Positions 50,641 through 61,400 of a DNA stretch of 64,000 nucleotides are shown in pieces. The DNA is from Lagopus muta (Eukaryota > Chordata > Aves > Galliformes > Phasianidae). Location: the NCBI RefSeq assembly GCF_023343835.1, contig NC_064435.1:58115634-58179633 (forward strand), given 5' to 3'. A program made the translations under genes and the position numbers. Positions within the stretch are counted from its first letter, which is position 1. The number at the start of each line of letters is the position of its first letter. The notes below the pieces were generated by a model, which did not search any database, had not been told where the DNA came from, and was given only the letters and a program-made list of their open reading frames with translations.

Positions 50641-51230
50641 TCAATCTGGGAGAGTTCTTTGTATAGATGAGGAAAAAGTAGAGGGTGATCCTCTCCCCCT
50701 GCTCTGCACTGGTGAGGACACATCTGGAGTTCTGTGTGCAGTTCTGGGCTCTGTAGTTCTAGAAAGACAGAGAACTTCTAGAGAGAGTCCAGTGGAGGGC
50801 TGCAAAGATGATTAAGTGCCTGAAGCATTTCCCCTTTGTAGAAAGGCTGAGGGAGCTGGGACTGTTCAGCCTGGAGAAGACAGAGAGAGAATGTTATCAA
50901 TGCTTCGAAATATCTTAACGGTGGGTGCCAGGTGAGTGGGTCCAGGCTGTTTTCAGTGGTGTCCGGTGACAGGACAAGGGGCAACAGGTACAAATTAGAA
51001 ATCAGGAAGTTGCATACAAACATACAGAAAAGCTTATTTATTTTGAAGTTGGCAAAGCACTGGTACAGGTTGCCCAGAGAGTCTGTGATGTTTTCCCTAG
51101 AGATATTAAAAACGCACCTGGATGCTTTCCTCTGCAACCTCCTATAGAGAACCTGTTTTAGCAGGGAGTTGGACTAGATGGTCTCCAGAAGTCTCTTCCA
51201 GTCCCTACCATTTTGTGATTCTGTGATTCT
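50641..51230 (+). mobile_element. CR1 LINE 3'-end fragment, diverged
   Basis: Runs from 'gatgaggaaaaagtagaggg' through 'gaggacacatctggagttct', 'gagggagctgggactgttca', 'gtgacaggacaaggggcaac' and 'actggtacaggttgcccaga' to 'ggactagatggtctccagaa' and the tail 'ttgtgattctgtgattct'. Internal deletions are likely. Confidence 0.9.
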
Positions 51231-53574
51231 TCACCTTTAATTCTTACGCTGCATTTTTGTATGGAACTGGAATCCTTCTGCTGACCCTGGTGGGAGGACA
51301 TGAGATGGACCAAGAAGAGCATTCTAAGGTTATCACAATGAACTTGCAATTAAGTTTTAGGTAAAACTTCCTTTGTCTTATGGCGGACAGACCATATGAA
51401 GCTGATGTAAGAGTATGGTGCATAAACAACGTAGTATTTGGAAAGCATGAATGTAAACAGATACTCTGTGGTAAGGGTTTGTGTGTTGCCTTATAATTTG
51501 TGGAAAATTTAAGGTGCATCAGCTGTCCTTTCTTGGAGCCTGCTTTAATTTAGATCTATGATAAATTGCACCAAAGGTTGTTTGGTGAAATATTCAACTG
51601 CTATTTCTTAGAGGCAGTCTGTGAGATTTTCTAGTTTAATGCTCTGAAGCACCAAGGAGACCATAAAGTAAACAAAAATACTACAAGAGTGAAAGTTATC
51701 TTCCAGTAAGAATGAAAAGTACCAATCTAGACCAATTGCTAAATTTTACCTGTGATTGCCAAATTCCCTTTAGATTTTTTTTTTAATACACTGCAGAAAC
51801 ATCTATGGATGTATGGACTTACTTTACTTTTATAGGTTTTGCATCACTCAAGGCAGATGGAAACACCTTTTAAAACTGGTGATCACTCTTGACTTTAAGA
51901 CTTTGTGATTTTGGCAGATTTTGAACTTTTGAACTGATCTTTCAGAGCTAAGTTATGCTTTAAAAATATTTTAAAATGGGTCAACAGCTCCTAAGACTCT
52001 TGAGTCTTTCATTGTTTTAAATGAAATTTGGAAGATTAACTAACCTCCCTCATTAGCTCCCCCAGTTATCACCTCCCAAGTGCTGACAGCTGCAAATCCC
52101 TGGAGAAAAAAAAATCCAGTGTCTTAGTGTTTAGCAGCCAGATTCCCTGATGAGTTAATTCTTTGTACTTTCATGGACTTTTTCATTGACTTCACAGTAG
52201 CACGTCTGAACTGCAACAGTCTGTTGCATTTCAAATACTTTATCTGAGAATGATTTTGATTTATTTGTATCCTATGGAGACTCAATCTGGAATGGGATAC
52301 CGACCAATCCCAGATAGAGAAATAGGAAGCTGTGAATTGTCACATAACATGGGGTAAGTGAATACTGGACATAAATATTCACTGTTCTTGTACCTGTTTG
52401 GTGCTTGTGCTTAAGAAAAGGGCCTCCTGCCAAGCTTGAATCTATCTCTGTCTCCAATGGATTGTAAAATACTGGCATTGTAACAATTAAAAACTTACAG
52501 TAGCCAAATTAGCACCTTGTTCTCTGAACGATCATACTCTGGCACAGGGAGCAGGAAAAGCCAGCCAACTGGCTAGCATGGTACATGTGAGTAGAAGAAT
52601 CACGTTTTGCTGTGTTTGGGTGGTCATAATTATGACTAATCGAGCAGAAAACTCTGAAATGCTGGTGATGGTATCTGTGGCATTAAAAATGAGAGATTTT
52701 AATATGGATGTTAGTGAGGTTGGAAGAAGGTTGCTCACTACATCTTTGTTGAAAGTTATTTGTTATTCTGCTATTCCCTTTCATCATTAAAGAAGAAAAT
52801 ATTGATGTGTTTGACAAAGACCACTCCTTTTTCCTGCAATTGCCTTTCTATAGATAATTGAAATAAATAACTCAAAAACTGGAAATGTAATGCATTAACT
52901 GGTCTAAATGATCAAAATACTATATGCAACTTATTTGTTTATATTAAAATCAGGATTATATCACTAGGAATAATTAACTATAAGAAGAAGGAAAATGAGT
53001 TTTCTCATTATCAATGCCCTCTCCATTTTCTGTGTGTTTCCCTCAAGCACTGCTTAAAGGCTTACAGAGAATATACAAAGATACAGAGAAATACAAAGAT
53101 TCAGATATAATATGTGAGAAAAGTAACGTAGTCTAACTCAGTAATTTGCACTCATCAAGAGCAAATGCTTGTGACAGGCAAAACAGGAACAGGAAGGACT
53201 CTTTTCTGCAACTTCTCTGATGTTTGTAATAAATACATAAGTAAACTTTTCAGAGATGTCCTTAAAGATAAAAGAAAGCTATTGTAGAGGAAAAACAGTG
53301 AGAAACTGCTTTGGTTCTGACTGAGACATTTGATGCATTCCAGCATTTAAAGCATAGACCAGGTAGTTTTTGCCCATTTTCCCCATCTGTGTCCTCTGTT
53401 ACTCATAGATTCTTCATCTCCTTGAGCATACTTTGTCAAACATACTTTAAAAAAAGAACTGCTGAGGATGAGAAACTAGGAGGATGAGAGTAATAATAAC
53501 ATGAATTAGCAAATATCCCACATCTAACAAAGGGTGAAAGGACCAGAAAATAATTATTTTATGCGTGGAACTGC
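51231..53574. other. Intergenic, no gene seen
   Basis: AT-rich, no recognisable element. Confidence 0.6.
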
Positions 53575-53918
53575 ATACTGGAGAAGAGGAGGTTCAGGGG
53601 AGATCTTTATCTCTACAACTAAATGAATGGAGGTTGTAGTGAGGTGGGAGATAGCCTGTTCTCCCACGTAACTAGCAATATGATGAGAGGGAATGGCCTC
53701 AAGTTGCACCAGGGGAGGTCCAGGTTGGATGTTAGGAAATATTTTTTCTCCAAAGGAGAATGTCAGCTGCTAGCAAAAGCTGCTCAAGGGAGGTGGTGGA
53801 GTCAAGAAACATTTAGGTGTTGTACTGAGGGACATGGTTTAGTGGGAAATACTGGTAACAGGCAGATGGTTGGACTGGATGATCTTAGAGTCTTTTCCAA
53901 TCTTGGTGATTCTATGAT
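53575..53918 (+). mobile_element. CR1 LINE 3'-end fragment
   Basis: From 'gagaagaggaggttcagggg' through 'gtaactagcaatatgatgag', 'gcctcaagttgcaccagggg' and 'gaggtggtggagtcaagaaa' to 'ggatgatcttagagtctttt' and 'ggtgattctatgat'. The open frame at 53623-54006 is CR1-derived and runs past the element. Confidence 0.93.
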
Positions 53919-54404
53919 ATCACTTTTTTTTTTTGTTTTTTTTTTCAACTCATTGGGTTACATAATTTTAGTAGCAGAGCTGGGCAATATTATTCCATTT
54001 CCGTGAAACGACAGAATGTAGAATCAGTGTATGCATCTTCCACTTAAAAGCATTTATATTTGCATTCAGAGCATGAAGATAACAAAAAAATACACTTCTG
54101 AAAATTTGGCCCAGACTTAAATATGCCTTAAATATGAATTATTCACACAATAGCTTTGCATTTTTTATGCTAATTTTTAAAAGTAGTGCCAAAAGAACAA
54201 TTTTCTGTCTAAAATCCTGTGTCTTTTCCTATTTTTATAGACAAATCTTGAAATCTGCATGCATCGTTACCTGAAAATTTTAACCTTAGGCCCTCACTTG
54301 TCCTCAATCTGAAAAAGTAACAGAATATATTGATTTATTTGACATATTTATTTGACATTTATTTGGCTTTTTTATTTGACATGTACTATACAGTATTGTA
54401 TGGG

Positions 54405-54620
54405 GCTGTAGAATCATGGTCTGACCCTCTGAGGCAAGCAATGAGTCAGCAACGGGAGCACAGGTGAAGGCAATTCACCTGTGCTGCTGGAAGGGGTGGA
54501 GCCTGGCTGCACCTCTCTTAGACCTATTTAAGAGCTGACTACGAGTGGGGAAGGATCTCTTCTGGAGATCCACTCCACTGGAGTTTACCATGCAGACCCA
54601 GGATAGGGTGAGTGTCCTTT
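54405..54620 (+). mobile_element. Probable solo LTR or LTR-like element with two hairpins and a TATA-like box
   Basis: A GC-rich island in AT-rich DNA. It has a perfect 12-bp inverted repeat, AGCACAGGTGAA (54457-54468) and TTCACCTGTGCT (54474-54485) with a 5-nt loop. TATTTAA follows at 54525-54531, then a second inverted repeat, GGATCTC (54553-54559) and GAGATCC (54565-54571), also with a 5-nt loop. The layout (U3-like region, TATA, structured leader, then 'cagacccaggatagggtgag') fits an LTR promoter. Boundaries, family and orientation are not certain and no internal retroviral sequence adjoins it. Confidence 0.45.
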
Positions 54621-54807
54621 TCTGTTCCAGTACAATAATTATATAAGCTAAGCTTTCGAATATACTATATCATCTGTATATTCATTGGTTGTACAAGTAT
54701 AGTAAATTTGTTTTCTTAAAATCATCCTGAAAGTTACGTTTTGGCACTGCAATATTTCTTAACTCTACTAACAAGCTATTTTTAAGAAATAAATTTTTTT
54801 TAAAAAA

Positions 54808-55005
54808 GTACTTCTCAAGAAGAAGAATGAGGCAGTGGCAGAGGTTGCCCAGGAAGGTGGTGCAGTCACCATTCCTGGAGGTGTTGAAGCACTGTGTGGA
54901 AGTGGCACTGAGGGATGTGGTCGGTGGGTATGGTGGGGTGGGGCTGACTGTTGGACCAGATGGTCTCAAAGGTCTCTTCCAACCAGAATGATTCCATGAT
55001 TCCAT
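54808..55005 (+). mobile_element. CR1 LINE 3'-end fragment
   Basis: Begins around 'gaatgaggcagtggcagagg', continues 'ttgcccaggaaggtggtgc', 'ttcctggaggtgttgaagca' and 'ggaccagatggtctcaaagg', and ends 'gaatgattccatgattcc'. A further 'ttctataattctataat' at 55020-55036 may be a displaced or repeated tail. Confidence 0.9.
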
Positions 55006-57209
55006 CCTATGTAGTATCACTTCTATAATTCTATAATAGCCAGAAGTATATTTATCCCGCAACTGGCAAATCAAACAAGTGTACTTTTTTTTTTTTTTTT
55101 TCTCTGGGGTTGAAATGTGAAATAAAAAAAAAAAAGTCACTGATGTATTGTGGATGAAAGAGGCATTCTGCACAAGGCTGAGAAAGCTGTATGAGCACAT
55201 AGAATTTGCTTAGCAGGCAGCCAGTAATCTATGTGATAAGATGTCACACTAGATATGTTGTCAATAATCCACCACTGTATCTAAGATCTGGGCAATGTGG
55301 AAAATTGCTCCAAATCATTGGGTAGCATATTTCTTCCATAGCTACCTCTCATAGCTGTCTGAGGTAGCTTCATGCCTCTGGTAGAAAGTTCTCTGAGCTC
55401 CTCAGTTAATCCTGAGAATCGTGCAGCTGGCTGTGATGTGCTTTTTTCAGCATCCTGACTTGCACAAGGCAGGCTGATGGCTCTCATTCCCACCTCTCGC
55501 TATACTGACTCCACAAGATGTCCTTTCTGAGAAGTTATTGTGGGTAATTTTCCAGCAGAGAATTCTTGTTCCTGGAAGACAGGCAGTTTGTAGGGTTTGG
55601 TGATAGTTGTTGTTGTTCATTTTGTTTTGTTTTCCAAAAGTAGCTGAAAAAATTATGTTGAATTAAATATGTCTATTATTTCCATTGCCAAAATTATTCT
55701 ATCTTTTCTTGCTGGATATGCTGCAAGTCACAGGAAGACAGACAGATGATCAGGAGGCTGAAACTGATAAAATATTTTGGGATGTTTCAGTATGAGAAGC
55801 TCTACACAAATGCATAGTAACAATAATAATATAGACATTTCCAGTCTGCTCAAATTTAAGGACAAATTATCATTAGAGTAAAAAATGAAATTCAGATAAA
55901 ATCTATTTCTCAGGCCAGCGTTAATCAAATAAATGATCTATGGCCAAAATTATGCTCTATCATCCTGTGCAAAATGGATTAAAATAGGGAAACTTAATTT
56001 ATTGCTGCTTTACCATAAATATTTAATTACTGATTTGGGTACTGAGAAACAAAGAAGGCAAATATTTAATTCTGTTTTTGTCACAGGCAGCCCTGTCTCT
56101 CCTTATATAGGAGCCCTACAGCTCTTGCTGTCAGCACCTGGAAACCCGCGCATCTATTTGGTTTCCTAAACTGATTTTGTTATGCTGAGTTTATTATTAT
56201 TCTACATGTGAAACTCAGCATTAGCTTTTTCCTAGCACTTATTATTTTTCAGTTCAGTTACCAGCCTGGTGGACTACATGCTTCAGATCTCTGAACATTT
56301 CTTTAGAACTCATTTCCACAGGCAGTACTCTGTGTTATAGCAAAAGCAAGTGGCATTTTAAGCCTAAAACAAAATGGATCTCCTAATATTTTAGTAGTAG
56401 CAGTATTTTGCTAATGGTGTCTTTAAACTTTAAAATGAGGTTTTCAAAAAGAGGTGTCACCCTGTTTTTACTTTAATGCTTTTGCAATTTTGGCAGTGCA
56501 GCTATAAAATTCATTTGCTACAAGAAGTCTCTTGCTCTTCTATTTTCCAATACTTAGATAAGGTCTATAATTCTTTATTCAGATGTTCGTTCTGATATCA
56601 TCTGTCAGAGATTTTCCAAATGTAACTTGTACTGGCAAAATGAGGTGAATCTATATAAATTAAAATCTATAGTAAATTCTGTACTCTCAGTCAAGAAAAG
56701 GAAGCAAACACATTTTCCAAAAAGAAAACAGTGGGAATAATCAGTTTGTTTTGTTAGGCAAACAGTATTTATGAGTAACTTTGCAGAAGAGAAGCTGTTA
56801 GCAGGACTGAATATTCTGATTGCAGTTCTGTGGATATTCTAATGAAGTATACATAAAATTCCTAAACATTATACGTAAAAAAAGCTTCTAGAATATATGA
56901 CATAAGGTTGGTTCTATGAGAGCAATTGTAAACTGTACAAAGGCAAATCCACTTCAAAAACATATGTAAAAGTAAGTCAAGATGTTTGGAAGCCTTTCCT
57001 TTAAATGAAACCAACTGCAATTGCTGAAGAAGTGTCTAAGTACTGTGTGTGTCCTATTTTGGTTATGCTTCTCTTTACTTTTACATAGAAGTCTGGAAGA
57101 AAGGCAAGTGCTTTCTGAATTTTGTGCAATTTTCCAGAATAAACGTTATTTTGAAAGATTGCCCAAATATTAAATCTGGAAGTGAATTTAAAGGTATCCA
57201 GAGAAGACC

Positions 57210-57240
<31 letters not shown>

Positions 57241-58364
57241 CTAACTTTCACAGTAAATAAATTAGTTGGTTTAGATGTAAGTAAGGATGTGGAGGGTTTG
57301 GAGGTGAAGGAGTGGGTTATAGTCCTCACAGTAACATCAAGTAGAGAAAGAAGTATGTGAAATCTGCTGTTTTGTCCTGCTGGTGGGAAAGAAAATGCTT
57401 CAGTTTACATTTCTCGCTTGCTTTATATGTGACTTTGTTGGAGTACTGCCCTTCTTCCTTACTGTTCCTTTTCCACCTGACAATGTCCAGAAGTGTTTGG
57501 GTCTCAAGTACCCCTTCAGAGCAGATGAGCCATTTGATGTTGTTTGGATCCTGAACAGTTTACATAGAGTATAGTTTGTTCCAGCAGTATAGCAATTAAT
57601 CTCTCTTGCTCTTCTTGTAGAGTGTTCTAACTGGGATATTTTACTCCTTCATGCTTAAAAAAATAACTTGAAACTCTCTTGGTAATCACATAAATTGTGT
57701 TGTGTGCATTATGCAGGATTTTCAGAGGGCATGAATTTCCAGCAATTCACTGCTTTCTGAAGTATTGACCAACATTTTCCTTAGAAAAGGGTTACTTTCT
57801 ATATGACATTTATATTTTTTTTCTGACTATCAAAATATTTGGACACTTCAATAATTATAGTGACTTTTGAAAAGGACAAAATGCTGTTTTGTTTCGAGAC
57901 TTAGTCTTGATAAAATGCCTGAAATGACAGTGCCAAAACTTGCTGGAGATGTTTTCTGAGTGCAGATACCAAAGCTGGTGTCATATCCTTCTGCCATTAT
58001 GGCAGTGAAAACAAGCCATAAGCAACTTGAAATACCATAGGCAACGATAAGTTTAGAATTACAGCATTTTTTGTATAAATTCTGGCTTTCTAAAATTCAG
58101 GCTTATTTTAGGTTTGTATGGATTTATATACAGAACCCACTTGCCATTTTCTGTCACTCTATCTGTCCCAGCTTTCAACACAATTGATGTCTTTGGCATG
58201 AACTGTAGAGATGCACTCACTTTAAGGATCCTTAGATAAATTAGACAGTAGTATAAAGAACATTTTGCTTCAAATTCAATCCATTTAAAAATTCCAATAC
58301 TGAAATATTGATGTGTGGTTCTTCTTTCTAAAGGATGTGTACATAGACAAATCCATGGGTTGGC
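55006..58364. other. Intergenic, no gene seen
   Basis: Contains a T-run at 55085-55101 and an A-run at 57215-57239. Short open frames only. Confidence 0.6.
57215..57239. repeat. A-run
   Basis: 25 adenines preceded by TAAAT; no retroposon body recognised. Confidence 0.9.
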
Positions 58365-58475
58365 TCAACCCAGAGCAGAGGAGCTGAGGGGGGGCCTGAT
58401 GGCAGCTGCAGCTCCTCACAAGGAATGGAGTGGCAGCGCTGAGCTCTGCTCTGTGTGACAGCGACAGGGCTGTTA
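58365..58475 (+). mobile_element. CR1 LINE internal fragment
   Basis: 'gcagaggagctgagggggg', 'cagctgcagctcctcaca' and 'agcgctgagctctgctctg' match, as reverse complement, the 18.42-18.51 kb part of the CR1 at 18082-18541. No tail is present. Confidence 0.75.
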
Positions 58476-61400
58476 ATTTGGTATCTATGTTTTTCCTTCA
58501 TAATGATATGACCGAGACTACTTTGGAGGTGCTCTTTGGTCTGGAATCATGAAAAATATTCATTTAGTAAGAAACTGTTGAAGTCATTCTGTTTTTCACA
58601 TCATCAAATAATTTCTTGCAGATCTGAGTGACAGTTACATATATCAGCCACAGCAGAGGATGACTAATTTTTTAATCATTTTAGTACCAAAATCACAATC
58701 ATTTTAACACAAAATGTGGATTAAATTCAAAGTTTTACTTGCAGCTTGTCCAGTCACTAGAAGGTTACTCAGTGATGAGTAAACCATTAGATTGATTTCC
58801 TTCTTTCCCTTTAGAAGTGGCTGCTATTGGCAGTGGTATCACACCCATGGAAAGGAGCTGGTCATATCTGCAGCAGGAAGTAACACTTCTCTCACCTGAT
58901 GGGTGCAGCCTTACCCTACAGATACCTCAGAGCCCAAAATATTTGTTTTTACTATGCAATGTAATGTTCAGTTTTCTAGTACAGGGCATACTAAACTAAA
59001 TAATAGAAAGAATTCAGTCTTCAGAGTTGTATTTTTCTCCTCTTTTCTCTTTTTTTTATTTCTTTTACGCTTTTACATTAGATTTATTAGCATGTGGCTT
59101 TCTGCTAGCAGATTTTAGAGCATATGTTTCTTACATAAATTGTGCTATTTAGTTTGAAAATATTGCATTGTCACGCACCAGTAACATTATTTTATAGGAA
59201 AAACTAATGTGACGATGAACTGTGGAAGATATTTATGAGGAAGATGCTATGAGCCAATACTTAGACCAAAGTTTTACTTTGAGAGCTGTATTTAGTTAGG
59301 GACTGAAGTACAATTTTTCTCAAACTTGTATCTCCTTCGTGAAATACTGAAGTTCTCCACTCCCAACGAAAAAGTTTGCTGTATAAAAACAGAAAATAAC
59401 CTTTTTCTTGTAGATCTACTGTCCGCAGTTTCTTCCCTGGCAGGTGACCAGAGGTACCTCATGGATTCAGCACTCTTCATTCGCACAAATGTAGCAGTAG
59501 GACTCTCATTTCCCAGAAATGAAAGAAAATCCAGCCCCAAAAGTATGTGGTTCCAAAGATACCCATCCCACCTGCAGCCTTACTTGTTCTTGAGGAGACC
59601 ATGATGCTTTCTTAGAATTCTAAATGATGCTCTGTTTCTAAGCATTCTCTTAATTAAGCACTGTCTGCAGCCCTGATCAATGCATTGTTAATGATTTCTA
59701 AATCACTTACCTAACAACCCTTTAACGTACGCTCTCTGAAGATGTGAAAGTACTTTCTCCTATTAGTGACTTCAGCCCATTAATCATTATAGTGAACAGT
59801 ACAGTCAAACATTAAAAAAAAAGAAAAGCAGTATCTGTCAACCTTTTATTTACTTGGATTTTCTACTCCTTCATTAAAAGACAGGCCACAGTGGTGGGAT
59901 TAGATAGAAAATTGTTGTTCTTCACTGTTACTAGGGCATAATGTTCCGTCCTCATCCAACCTGTGATGAAATCAGGTTACTTACTTTTTTTCCAGGGCTT
60001 ACACTAGTTCAGCAATAATTCTGCAAGCTTATAGGCCTTTATTATTGTCTTCTGCACGCTGTATTTATTTGACTTCTTTTTAGTTTCTCTTCAATTTTTC
60101 CATCAGTTTCAAATGCCAGATCTTCATACACACTGGAAAAATCAAATTATATAATTTTGTAAAACTTTCTAAATAGTTTAATGTAAACTAAGAGTATACA
60201 GCTATATCTTGCATAGTTCCCTGTACTTCTTCCATATTGGTTCCACAGTGCCTTTCAAAATTTATTCCTCCGTTCAGCAATGGATATTAATTATTGTCAT
60301 CTTTTTCATTTTTCATATTTCTCATGTGTCCCTTGCAAGGCAAATTGAATAAACAACAAGAAAATGTACTAGTAGCATTCTTCTAATTTTTTTTTCATAC
60401 AATAGCTTCTGTCGCAATGTATTAAAAACTTAAAACCATAAATCCCTTTAGAAGTAAAAAACATTAAGGCTGTGCAAGCCTTTATATTCTTATGTCTGTT
60501 TAAATCAGCAGGGTGGTCTGGACTCTAAACTAAACTTGAATGCAAAGGAAAACTTAGGGTGTCAACTACAGAGCTGACAATAGAGAGAATAAATGCCTGA
60601 GAAAAGTCCTGAGGAGAGCTGTGAACAAGTGCTACCCTATCATTTTCAGAACCATAATTATTTCTGAGACCCAGAATGCATACAAAAAAGAGGGTTTCAA
60701 CATGTACAGATATGATATTTTATTTCAATTGATCATCTTTATGTGGAAACATAGTTAAAGCATTGAGAATATCATAGCATTTTTTCATTAATATACTATA
60801 AACACTGTGCAATCCAATTGCTTTCCAGTAGAACAGTTTTATATAAAACTCTCTGCTAATACTGCTGTAACTAATTCCTAGGTCTGCATAGATATTTTGA
60901 TAGCAGAATTCCATGAAATAAAATAAAATGTTTCAGAGAGTCGCTGCTGACACTCTTGCAATCTTTATAATCCCCAAATGCTAAACTAAATATGATAATA
61001 TATGCAGTGGATTTGTCTTAATTTTGTTAATGCTATTCCCTTTCATTTGCCTTATTATATTTAAAATACCTGTAAGTATAATTTTTGGGAAGTGCTGTGA
61101 GAAGAGATCTTACAAGGGTCCTGAGACATAGATGTCACTGCATATTGTTTCCTTGAACTGATAGCAGTAATTGTTAGTCAGTAATTGTGGGTTGTGGTTC
61201 TTCACTCTTTGGTCTTCGGACTTGATACCCATAGCTCCATCCTACTTTGTCACTGTGGAGTAGCTGCTCTGCAGGCAGTGCTCCTGGCAGACCCTGCTTT
61301 GTGAAGAGAGGTGTAGGGGCAGAAGCAGCATGGGTGCAATGCAGTGATGTGTGGGGGAACAGGCATGGGACTTGTGCTGCCCTTGTGGTGAGGCATTGGT

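Noticed and set aside
53623..54006. 127-codon open frame on + strand
   Set aside because: Mostly CR1 ORF2 end and 3' UTR read through into a T-run; not a gene.
54682..55200. 172-codon open frame on - strand, the longest in the window
   Set aside because: It runs antisense through a CR1 3' fragment and flanking poly(A)/poly(T) tracts; its Lys and Phe runs are low-complexity.
57357..57574. Frames with a hydrophobic N-terminus resembling a signal peptide
   Set aside because: Two overlapping frames of about 65 codons with no start context, no downstream exon and no recognised family.
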